This document shows, one piece after another, positions 54,200 through 64,000 of a stretch of DNA of 64,000 bases; position 1 is the first letter of the stretch; each line of letters begins with the position of its first letter. The translations under genes were made by a program, and so were the position numbers. The notes beneath the pieces are model-generated. The model was not told where the DNA came from, did no database searches, and saw only the letters and a list, made by a program, of their open reading frames with translations. Source of the DNA: Mercenaria mercenaria (Eukaryota; Mollusca; Bivalvia; Venerida; Veneridae); the NCBI RefSeq assembly GCF_021730395.1, contig NC_069377.1, positions 71,059,501 to 71,123,500 on the forward strand. Direction: 5' to 3'.

Positions 54200-55290
54200 A
54201 TACCGAGAAAACCTCTGACAATAAATTTTCATTAATTTCTTCATCAGTCACATCAACGGGGACTACATTGTCTGTATTATGCAGCTCTTCACACTTGCAA
54301 TCCAGTGTTTAAGAAGTGCTCTACATTGTCTTTACATATCACTGTTTTCTTCTACAGGTCCAAAAAGTGATCTTGAAGACTTTAACTTTAATCGAGAGTT
54401 ATTGTGTGTTTGTATTTTTTTGGAAGCGACAAATGACCTAAATGCCTTTTTTCTTCAGTTTGCTGGATATAAGTTGTAGAGTGGATTCAGATGGCGTAAA
54501 CAGTCTTTTTGATTGTTTTCTCGCTGGTGATTTCCTGGCGCATTGCTGCAATTGGAAAGTTACTTTGATATTGATATTCTTGTTTTGCTTCTTTATCCAC
54601 TTTTTTGCCAAGTGTCAGACTCCGTTTCTTCTTAGGTTTTGCCATGTCTGTAGAAGAAAAGTATACAAGATTAGAAAACTAAACAACTGCGCATTTTTGA
54701 AATAAGATTAATAGATTTTATGTAATTTTGAAACATGAAAGTCTTAGCGTGCTGACCACTTTAAACATAAATAAAGATTGCAGTGCTTCTGAACGATCTT
54801 AAAAACTGAAAACGTTTGAAATAGTTCAATAGATTAATTGTGACGCAAATTTGAAGCTAAATCGCCGTTGGTGACACATGCACGTGTTGCGTATCAGACT
54901 ACCAACAGTTAGTACGTGTTGCGTATCATAGCACGTGTCGCGTACCATTTCAATAGTTTGTCTATTTTTTGCAAGAATTCACGAAAAATCATAAAGAAAC
55001 ATTGTGCATGGTTACTATATGATAAAGATCTAACAGTTACAAATTGAAACAAGTACGAAAAGCTGCAAATTACATAGATTTTTGTGTGCAAAGAGTAATT
55101 ACGTGTATCGTACCATTGTGTTTTTAAAGAAAATTATCATCGGTTCGGTCAAAACCTCGAAGGTAACTCAGAAACTAGAAGAAACGTAGACAAGACACAT
55201 ACATTGCTGGAAAGAGCATTAAAATGCGCATAGATTGCGCTATAAAACGAGCGAAATAGATGCTGTAGTTTTTACTAACCTTTGAAAATT
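54200..55290 (-). repeat. Right arm of the roughly 1-kb inverted repeat
   Basis: Reverse-complement partner of 51244-52230. It has the same order of blocks: outer CTGTAGTTTTTACTAACCTT end, CACGTG-motif cluster at 54881-54948, start of a short Lys-rich reading at about 54645, then more diverged inner sequence (AAAAGTGATCTTGAAGAC). Confidence 0.8.
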
Positions 55291-56998
55291 AAATATAAGT
55301 TAATTAATTCGGTCGGGTCGTACTTCTACAACTTGTAGTGTTTCAAATGTCATGTCTCTATGTAAAATACTGATCAAATCTACAATAGAACTATTTACAG
55401 TGATTGATATCTTTCCAATGACTTCATTCAAATAACTTGAAAAAATACCCTAAACATTAGGTTACAATGATAATTATCAAACACCCTTTACAAAAAAGAT
55501 TAATCATGATAAGATGATTAATTGTTTAATGTAAGATAAATATAGGTTATTGCCTTAACCTGTATATGAAGATATCATTATGTACTACATGTATAATATA
55601 ACTTAAACAATCCTGCTTCTTAATTGAATAGAGTGATCGGACTGAAGTATTCAAATATGGTAAGGCTTATATAAATACATTCTTATTCGTTTTCATTAAA
55701 TCTTATTTCATTTGCAGAATTTTTATCCTTTTCCAATTTCATTTGTTTTTTTTTGTTTTTTTGTTGTTGTTTTTTTTTTATTTATTTTATTTTATTATAT
55801 TTTTTTTATTTAGTTTACTTTTTTGTTCTTTTTGTTTTTTAAATACAAACTAACATGGTCAGATGTTTTCAGTGCAAACGAGCTGATTTGAACATGTTAA
55901 AAGTTTGGACCCCTACATGTTTGACAAAGTTTAACGGGATATATCACTTGTAATATTTGTCACAGTTGAACAACTGCATTTCTGTGTCAAACAGACTCGT
56001 AATTTACTTTAAAGTTGAACCTTCTAATAAGAAGGCTCTTTTAAGTATGGACAGAAATGCTTGGTTTACATAGAACAAGAAAACAAACAAGTCTTTCGCA
56101 ATAGATCATTTGACGCAATATATGTATCCATAAGACCTTCCGCCGAACGCCAAGTATACCAGAAACACTGACAATATATTTAGAATTCATTTTAATGCCA
56201 CTTTTATAAATTAGGTATTCGTGCTTAACATTTCTATCATATAAATTTAATTCCATCTAAGTACAAGTTGATGAAATGTGTTGAGGCAGGAACATGTTAA
56301 AAATATTCATCATGCAACTATTATGTAAACTGCCCAATCACACTTGCCTGATATACTTTTGTTGTCACGTTAGTAACCTTATAATAAAATTGGCCTCATT
56401 GTCACTCATATAACGAGAGACATCTGGTACACCAAACATTGCATACTAGCACTATGCTATTTACGTAATATTTAAGCTAAGAAGTAGGCGTTAATCCATA
56501 TTTAAGGGGATATTAAAAGGAGCGATTAAAACAGTAATATTTCAGGAAAGGCATAGCGCAGATTAAAAAATTGGGCTTAAACAGATATCATCCCAATCAG
56601 ATCATAGGCGAACTGATTAGCACCTATTTCTTAGGAGTAATTAAGAGATACAAATAACACATAAGAAAGAAATTACAATATTTACATAGATAAAACTGTC
56701 TTCTGTTTAAAATCTCATAACAGGTTTTGGCACAAATTCTAATGAGTGAATGATTTGAAAACACAAGTTTTTACTTATCGGGATTTTGTTTTTTATGGAA
56801 TTATTTGAAAAACATTAGCCCATGGTTTCGGAGTAGCTTACAGACAGCTATTTGGAGAGGAGATTACATAAAAAATAAGTTGGGACACAATTTCGATTAA
56901 GAGATCATATCGGGCTTTCTAAAATTTCTATTGAAAAAAAGCCAAATCTCTCATCGACATCGAAAAGAATCTATTCCTCTATCGCGACACTTATTTAA
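55291..56998. other. Intergenic, T-rich tract, nothing else recognised
   Basis: Contains a long T-rich low-complexity tract at about 55740-55850. No supported gene or named repeat. Confidence 0.45.
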
Positions 56999-57002
56999 AT
57001 GA

Positions 57003-57705
57003 AGTTGCGAACCACCTTCAACGACAAGGAACCAAACTGTGAACCACCTTCAACGACAAGGAACCAAACTGCGAACCAACTTCAACGACAAGGAACCAAA
57101 CTGCGAACCAACTTCAACGACAAGGAACCAAACTTCGAACCAACTTCAACGACAAGGAACCAAACTGCGAACCAACTTCAACGACAAGGAACCAAACTGC
57201 GAACTAACTTCAACGACAAGGAACCAGACTGCGAACCAACTTCAACGACAAGGAACCAGACTGTGAACCAACCAAACTGCGAACCAACTTCAACGACAAG
57301 GAACCAAACTGTGAACCAACTTCAACGACAAGGAACTAAACTGCGAACCAACTTCAACGGCAAGGAACCAGACTGCGAACCAACTTCAACGACAAGGAAC
57401 CAGACTGTGAACCAAACAAACTGCGAACCAACTTCAACGACAAGGAACCAAACTGTGAACCAACTTCAACGACAAGGAACCAAACTGCGAATCAACTTCA
57501 ACGACAAGGAACCAACTTCAACGACAAGGAACCAAACTGCGAACCAACTTCAACGACAAGGAACCAAACTGGGAACCAACTTCAACGACTAGGAACCAAA
57601 CTGCGAACCAACTTCAACGACAAGGAACCAAACTGCGAACCAACTTCAACGACAAGGAACCAAACTGTGAACCAACTTCAACGACAAGGAACCAAACTGT
57701 GATCC
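57003..57705. repeat. 32-bp minisatellite open in all three forward frames
   Basis: About 22 copies of AACCAACTTCAACGACAAGG then AACCAAACTGCG (32 bp). Because 32 is not a multiple of three and no frame has a stop, the repeat reads through as a 197-codon ORF cycling TNFNDKEPNCE, PTSTTRNQTAN and QLQRQGTKLR. I interpret this as repeat composition, not a gene. Confidence 0.92.
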
Positions 57706-57729
57706 AACATCAAACTTTGAAAAGGCCAA

Positions 57730-59892
57730 TTTATTGTACATATTTTGAATTTTTAAGAAAGGCGATGTAAAAGATGCAAAGAATTATCGAGGAATTACTT
57801 TGATCAATGTCCTAGCGAAAATTTATTCTCAACTATTACTGAACCGATTAACATTTTATTTATTGGTTAATCGGCACATAATAATGCCTTTGACCATTTA
57901 CAAAGCATACAAACAAATATGGCCAAGACAGAAAACGAATACATATTATAACTTAAATAATTAACGAAATGGACTGAAAAGTACGAAAAGATAACAAAAA
58001 ATCAATTCGGATTTCAAAAGGGACAATCAGTCATTGACTGTATATTTATTTTGCACTCTGTAATAGCTAAGGTCTTAAATTCTGGAACAAGACTGTACTG
58101 CGTGTTCATAGATTATGAAAAATGCTTTGATAAAATTGATAGAACATTTCTGTGGCAAATACTTCTTTTAGAAAATGTAAGCTGTAAAATGGTTAAAGCT
58201 ATTAAGTCTATGTACACGACAGTGAAGTCTTGCGTAAGATACAAATCAAATACGTCCGAATTCTTCAGGTCAGATATCGGCTTGAAGCAGGGAGATCCCA
58301 GTTCCCCTTTACTCTTCATGCTCTTCGTTAATGATATTATAGATAATATAAACACAGATTTAGACAATATTTTTTCCATAAACGAGTTAAAACTGTTCAT
58401 TCTCTTATATGCCGACGATAAGGTAATTTTTGCCAAATCGCCCGAAACACTACAGTCTATGCTAACTGATGTTGAAAATTGCTGTAATTTGTGGAGTTTG
58501 AAAATTAACACATCAAAGACAAAAGCAATGATTTTTGGAAAAGGAAGGCACACTTCTCACAATTTCATGATCTACGGTAATGTGATAGAAACAGTGACCT
58601 CTTTTAAATATCTAGATATGACATTCTTCAAAAATGGTAACTGGTATCGCACTCAGAAATGTATCGCTCAACACGCATCTTTCGCGCTATATAACCTATT
58701 CTGCATTTTCAATAATGTAAAATTACCAATAAATCAAAAATGTAAATTGTTTTATATACTCGTTTCTTCAATTCTCAATTTTGGATCAGAAATATGGGGT
58801 ATACATGAAGCCACTGATGTTGAGGCTATTCACACCAGATTTTTACGACGCATATTAGGTGTAAAAAAATCAACCAATTTAGCAGCACTTTATGGAGAAG
58901 TTGGAAGAATCCCCTTATCAGTCCTTCGAAAAATAAACATGATAAAGTACTGGATAAAGATTTTAAAACAAAATGACTCAGCACTTGTAAAAACAATTTA
59001 TATGATGCTAAAAATGATTCAGATCTTAATTCTACGTATAATGGACAGAACTGGGCCTCCCAAATTAAAAATATTTCACAAGAGCATGGTTTATTATATG
59101 TATGGAATCAACAGTCTGAATCTGAAATTCCTTTTGAGGTAATTTAGAAAAGAATTATTGACAACTTTTTACAAAAATGGTATTCTGATATTAACAACTC
59201 TAATCGGTTACAGTCATACCGTATCTTTAAATTTGAATTTGAGCTAGAAGAATATTTGAAAGTACTTACTGATAACAAATATAGATTTGCTTTATCAAGA
59301 TTTAGAACTTCATCACATAATCTTTTGATAGAAACTGGAAGGTACAATGATACTCCGCGAGAACAGAGACTCTGTAAATCGTGTAATATGAATACCATAG
59401 AAAACGAGTACCACTTTTTATTAGTATGCTCGATGCACCGTGACTTAAGAAGCAAATATTTTAAGAAATATTATTGCCACTGGCCAAGTATCATTAAATT
59501 TGAAAAATTAATGTCATCAAAATCAAAAAATATTATCTGAAACTTAGCGAAGTATATATATTTTGCAACAAAAACCCGCATTTCTTAGTCCCCTATCTAC
59601 ATTCAGTCTGAAGAATATATGTAATATGGTGTACAATATACGCTATTGTTAATTTGTCAATTCTACAATTGTTAGTTATAAAAATTATAACGCTCCTCCG
59701 ATATTATTTTCGTAAAACTTATCTCACTTATTTAATTTGTGCATTTTCGAGAGTTGTTAGCGCAACCTGCTACAATTCTCTCCCAGTTATATTTCTATTA
59801 AATATGTTTATCATTGAACATAAATTTTGTATAGGCTGTAAGCATGTGTTATGTTTTATGCTGAATAAACTTTTGTATTGTATTGTATTGTA
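57730..59892 (+). mobile_element. 5'-truncated non-LTR retrotransposon (LINE), RT and C-terminal zinc finger
   Basis: Recognisable reverse transcriptase from FKKGDVKDAKNYRGITLIN (about 57757) through NQFGFQKGQS, FIDYEKCFDKIDR, GLKQGDPSSPLLF and the catalytic YADD, to a C-terminal C-x2-C-x9-H-x4-C finger (CKSCNMNTIENEYHFLLVC). The main ORF covers 58030-59142. A frame change plus a stop near 59140 separate it from the finger region, so it is inactive. Upstream, about 115 bp of foreign sequence at 57848-57965 (TTATTTATTGGTTAATCGGC) interrupts the RT. The 3' end is AATAAA at 59863 and a (TTGTA)n tail to 59892. The endonuclease is absent. Placement in the Jockey/I/CR1 group is by general look only. 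Confidence 0.9.
57848..57965 (-). mobile_element. Small non-LTR 3' fragment inserted in the LINE
   Basis: Sequence that does not continue the reverse transcriptase. On the minus strand it ends GCCGATTAACCAATAAATAAAATG, with a poly(A)-like hexamer, suggesting the 3' end of another retroposon. Confidence 0.4.
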
Positions 59893-61052
59893 AATAATCA
59901 AAGTGCCAGGTAGTCAAAGTGCAGTTAAAGAACACTGTTACTAAACGTTGACAAATGGCATCTCACTTAATGGCCCGTCGATAGCTTGCGGTCCAGATCT
60001 TATAAGCCCTCAACGGTTTACAAATAGCCATCACAGAATTCGCTTAATAGTTTAAAGCGCTATCTTCCAGATTTCTTTCTAAGAACTTGTCCATCTAATC
60101 CAGATGATTTCAGATAATGTTCACTTTTAAGTTGTGGGGGCAAGGTAGTGGAACTATTTGATTAATTACACTATTACAGTCTCAAATAATTCATTGACTA
60201 CCTTGTATCAATATCAAATCAACTTACGTTTATAATGACATTTGCATTGCTTTAGAAATAAAAATGTTCTTTTTGCGACATATCAACTACTTTTGGCAGC
60301 ATATGATACTGAGTGTAGTAAGCAAGTCTAGAAGACTTGTTATAGGAGAACCGCTTTCATTTTTGGTGCATATAGCGCGTCATGATCAGGAACACTAATT
60401 CGAACCCGCCTGGATAATTTATTTGTTATTTATCACTGACATTTTTGACACTTTCCTCACCATGTCAATGTCAGTCAATGCTGATAAAATGGAAACATTA
60501 AAACCGTTACAGGCTTTGCTGTCTTTGTTCCATTGCAAAGGTTATGCATTACATTTGTTTACTTTTTTTTATCTGTTGAGGTGGCAAAGAAAACATTAAA
60601 AGAATAAAATACAAAATTGATGAAGTTTCAAAGGTCTATGCCAGCCTAACTCGATTACTTTATCTTATGAAATGCTCACGTGGATGGAGTAAAATAAAAC
60701 CATTACATATTTTTGGATTTTATATTTTATTCAATTCATTTAAAGAATACAATCATGTTATATCCTTTACATATCGTTGCGACTAAACTCCACAAAACAA
60801 TGCCTCTATCGTTTCTTTTCCTTCACCTTTATTGAGCGTATCATTATTTTAGTACTGCTAGGTCAACAAAGGTCCATATCACATCAACGGCTTTATTCAA
60901 ACATTTGAAAAACCATTTGAGTTTACAATCGATTAATATCATTTACCTAATTATCAAATATACAATTGAAATACCAGCTTAATAAAAGATTAACGGTACT
61001 GTTATACTGATAAACTGTTTTAATCTAAGGTCAATATACGCTGTCGTCTTTA
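59893..61052. other. Intergenic, nothing recognised
   Basis: AT-rich sequence without supported genes or named repeats. Confidence 0.45.
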
Positions 61053-61760
61053 AAGACCCACTACGATCTAGATCTACTTTTTTCACTCACAAAAACTTAA
61101 TGAAAATCATTCTTATATAATAATACAGATAATATACAGCTATAATACAAATTTTCAGGTGGACAATTTAGGCCCTTCGTGAGTAAATGTGGTTTCACAA
61201 CTTCATCTGCAAACTTATTCAGTCAATCTCTTTTCAGCATAGTTTTAAGAACATAGATGAATAACTATCTTACACTGTAGAAAGAAAATATGATTGAAAT
61301 TTAACTAAATACGCAGATTTCTGTACAAATTGCTACATTAATTCAATAAAATATTAAATAGAAAAAGTGGAAACTCCACAGGTCGCTCAACACAACAAAA
61401 ACGAAAATGTTGCAGGCTCGGTTTGATTGAGCCTGTTCATGGACGGTAGCGGAAATGCAAGCTACTGTCCACGCCCTCTAGCCCCGGGTTGAGCAGAACT
61501 CAACATTTACACATGTTAAAAGTACCAAAAAAAAAAACAATTTAGAGACATCCGCAGATGTGTTCATACGGCGGTGCACATGGAACCTTCAATGCTACAC
61601 TAGTGTGTAATTCCATGAAAAGCGGCGTATGGTCCCCAGTTAAAATAATGGGTTTGCCCTAAACGAGAAAACAATGAGCAGAACTAAACAAACTGGAATT
61701 TAGAAAGGGGATCTGAGGTTAAAACATTAAACACATTGTCTTGGCCTAATATATGTCACA
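61053..61760 (+). repeat. First copy of diverged direct duplication, carrying an insertion
   Basis: Blocks AAGACCCACTACGATCTAG, CAGGTGGACAATTTAGG, CTTCATCTGCAAACTTATTC, TATCTTACACTGTAGAAA and ACATTAAACACATTGTCTTG recur in order at 63538-63850. The first copy has about 370 extra bp at 61359-61725. Confidence 0.7.
61359..61725. mobile_element. Insertion of about 367 bp in one duplicate, flanked by ATTAAA
   Basis: Absent from the paralogous position near 63825, where one ATTAAA is present; here ATTAAA occurs on both sides (61353-61358 and 61726-61731). The inserted sequence has small palindromes (GCTCGGTTTGATTGAGC; GGACGGTAGC with GCTACTGTCC). Family unknown. Confidence 0.55.
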
Positions 61761-61944
61761 GCAATTCTCACATTCCCACAATGCTAACTTCTATCTTTTT
61801 AAATGAACATTTTAAACCATGTTTAACAAACGTGTGCATTCCAGGTTTTAAAATAATTCCAGTTTTGAAACTTCAAATACAACTGACCCTGTGAAACTAG
61901 GTTGTTGTCTAATTCACCCAGTTAAAAATTACCCCAACCCATCA

Positions 61945-62250
61945 TGTCGGACCGAATTACACACTGGTTGGAGCGTTCGCCCGACAATCGAGCGATCATA
62001 GGTTTGGTGTCAGGTGTAGTCACTCTGTCCGTGACTAACAGTTTTCAATGGGACAGTTGTAAGTTACTGAAGAAAAAGAGTTTAGTGCTTGTAAAAAAAA
62101 ATGTTGACGAAAACGGGCGTTTTTTACCAGCCTTCCCGTTATGCCACGACTGTCTGCTTACACGTCTAACCAGCAGGCACTCTCCGTAAGAAATTGACAA
62201 CTTTTCCACTTCTTGGAGCGCAGTAGCTAGTCTGGCTCGAACTAACACCT
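61945..62250 (+). mobile_element. Degenerate tRNA-SINE-like sequence
   Basis: TGGTTGGAGCGTTCGCCCGA and GCGATCATAGGTTTGGTGTC resemble the A- and B-box region of tRNA-headed SINEs seen in bivalves. The rest is unassigned. The 81-codon ORF over it is therefore probably not a gene. Confidence 0.45.
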
Positions 62251-62259
62251 CCGGATTCC

Positions 62260-63537
62260 GGGGAAAATTATATTTAAACAGTTGAAATGCGCTTAATTAA
62301 ACCAAATAGATAGATAAATAGATTCATTCAGGTATAAGATCATATAAACACAATTTAAAAATACAAGTATCGCATTAAGTAAGATATTTAAAACTAAGCA
62401 AACGTTTACTAAAACTAGCATGTGACTTACATTTACATAGTATTGCATAACATAGATAAAAAAAAAACACGAATAGATAGTTTTAATAAAAGTGATAGAA
62501 ATTGTCAATGATTTAAAGATAATAAAAAATATATAAAAGTTATTTCAAGTTTGGTTCTGTTTCATAAATTATTCTCCACTGATCTTATACCATGCATAAC
62601 CCATGAAAGTAGCTTGAAAAGCACTTATTTTTAATGGGCTCCTCGATTTATTACGGTACCGATTAGGTTATATGTTAAGTAAAAGAAAGAAAACAGATCA
62701 ATGAAAAGCTAAAACGCGAAAAAAGAATAAACAAAAAAGGAAGTACCTCAGTAATAAAAACTAAAAGGTTAAATAACAACTGAATTTAAAAGCTACATAT
62801 TAATATCTTATGTCTTGGCTTTTCTCAAGTGATTTACCTTCTTAAAAAAGATGTGCTTTTAAAACAGATTTAAAAGTTGAGTTACTTTCTATATTTTTGC
62901 ATGATGACCTTCAATTCAGGCTTGACCTTGACTTTTTGGGAAAACATCTGCATTGCTGACTTTAGCTGATATATACACCTTACATAAATAAAGATCACTG
63001 AATTATGACAAAGACTATTTTAGAAGAATAAAAAATAAATTCAAAAATGCCAATTTTTGTGATATTTACATACATTTGACCTTTGACCTTGAATATCAAG
63101 TTTGACCTTCATTCCTTTTCGATGAAATTCTTACTGCTGACTTTGTTTTATTTAACATATATACATTTACTGACAATCAGATAGTGACTGTAATCAATCA
63201 GTGCAAAAACTGTGGTAGATGTAAACTTTACCCTTTTTCCTAATTTTTTACAAGCGAGTTTTACCTCCCCTATCAAAAGCATAAGTAAACAAAATATAGA
63301 TACGCACATCTTTGACACTTAAGAAATGAGATTTCATGGAGGATATCATGCCATGAATTCCCAGTCCAATACTACCACTTTATATTTTCCACAGTAGCGT
63401 ACTATGACAAGTCTATATCTGCATGTAGTTTTCGTGTGGCTATCAGTGTGTAACATTATCGCATTCACATTAACCGTTAATAAATAGGCTATAGTATTTT
63501 TTTTTCAATCATCGGTATTCAAGAAATTACTTGAAGT
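62260..63537. other. Intergenic, nothing recognised
   Basis: AT-rich, with short phrases TTGACCTTGAC and TTTGACCTTTGACC at 62930 and 63077 that resemble diverged tandem-core units. No gene seen. Confidence 0.4.
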
Positions 63538-63870
63538 GTTGAAGACCCACCACGACCTAGTGACATACTTTTTCCTCCCACATGAACTTGGTGCAAATAA
63601 TTCTGGTAATACTGGTATAATACAGCTATTCTACAAGATGACAGGTGGACACTTTAAGACCTGTTTTCAAAACTTCATCTGCAAACTTATTCAGTCATTC
63701 TCTTCTCAGTATAGTTTTATAAACATAGAATAATACTATCTTACACTGTAGAAACAAAGTGTGGTTTAAACTCACCTTAATACATGAAGTACCGTGCACT
63801 ACTACATTAATTTAATAATATATTTAGACATTAAACACACTGTCTTAGCCATATATATGTCACTGACAAT
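63538..63870 (+). repeat. Second copy of diverged direct duplication
   Basis: Matches 61053-61760 in block order but lacks the 61359-61725 insertion. It lies about 2.5 kb from the first copy, in the same orientation. Confidence 0.7.
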
Positions 63871-64000
63871 TTGTAACTACATACTTGTTATTTCTCATTT
63901 TCTCCATGCAAAAAATATATAATTACCACTATGGAAATACAAAAGAATACAGTTATTTTGTGATGAGTCTTTAAGGTAACTTGACAAACAGCCACTACTG

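Noticed and set aside
56999-57592. 197-codon ORF of NFNDKEPNCE-like repeats as a gene
   Set aside because: It is a by-product of a 32-bp minisatellite that is open in all three forward frames. No splice sites or promoter tie it to a transcript.
61944-62189. 81-codon ORF MSDRITHWLERSPDNRAI onward
   Set aside because: The first part overlaps a tRNA-SINE-like head, so the reading is probably incidental.
1-64000. LTR retroelements, Polintons or endogenous viruses
   Set aside because: No paired long terminal repeats, integrase, protease, capsid or protein-primed polymerase signatures were recognised. The only reverse transcriptase seen is of non-LTR type.

Overview
This is eukaryotic nuclear DNA, AT-rich, with spliced genes, long introns and very many interspersed repeats. 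The repeats point to a bivalve mollusc, probably a clam-like heterodont (inference). They include tandem-core elements beginning with AGCTCACCTG or CTCGACTATTC hairpins and ending near TCTTGTT, tRNA-headed SINEs ending like CGACGTTAAA, and a palindromic MITE around TGCAGGCTGATCA. No bacterial, CRISPR or operon features are present, and I recognise no LTR element or Polinton.

Four protein-coding loci can be supported. (1) 753-17075, + strand: the last ten exons of a CCDC91 (p56, GGA-binding trans-Golgi accessory protein) orthologue. All internal junctions are phase 0, and the N-terminal exon(s) lie before the window. (2) 40877-41806, - strand: a RASD/Dexras-like Ras GTPase with a tiny 8-nt coding first exon behind a TATA box, an altered switch-II and no CAAX box. 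(3) 43311-46486, - strand, and (4) 47142-49239, + strand: a head-to-head pair of small secreted cysteine-rich proteins. Each has a signal-peptide exon followed by two one-exon six-cysteine modules, with all junctions in phase 1. I do not recognise this family; it is the best candidate in the window for something undescribed.

Layout: 1-17.4 kb is the CCDC91 gene, with introns holding a 22-bp minisatellite, SINEs, MITEs and tandem-core repeats. 17.4-31 kb is repeat-dense with no gene. 31-40.6 kb is mostly unexplained sequence bounded by matching inverted sequences about 8.8 kb apart, with more tandem-core repeats inside. 40.8-49.3 kb holds the GTPase gene and the cysteine-rich pair. 49.3-55.3 kb has a 50-bp satellite, a CpG-rich patch and a large inverted repeat with a short ORF in each arm. 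57-59.9 kb has a 32-bp minisatellite abutting a 5'-truncated LINE. 59.9-64 kb has no recognisable gene but contains a diverged direct duplication, one copy of which carries an insertion.

The genes do not form a pathway. The functional link visible in sequence is the divergent cysteine-rich pair, which shares an intergenic region of about 0.65 kb and probably arose by duplication. Gene models come from splice-site phase, protein similarity recalled from known families, and paralogue comparison. Nothing was computed against a database.
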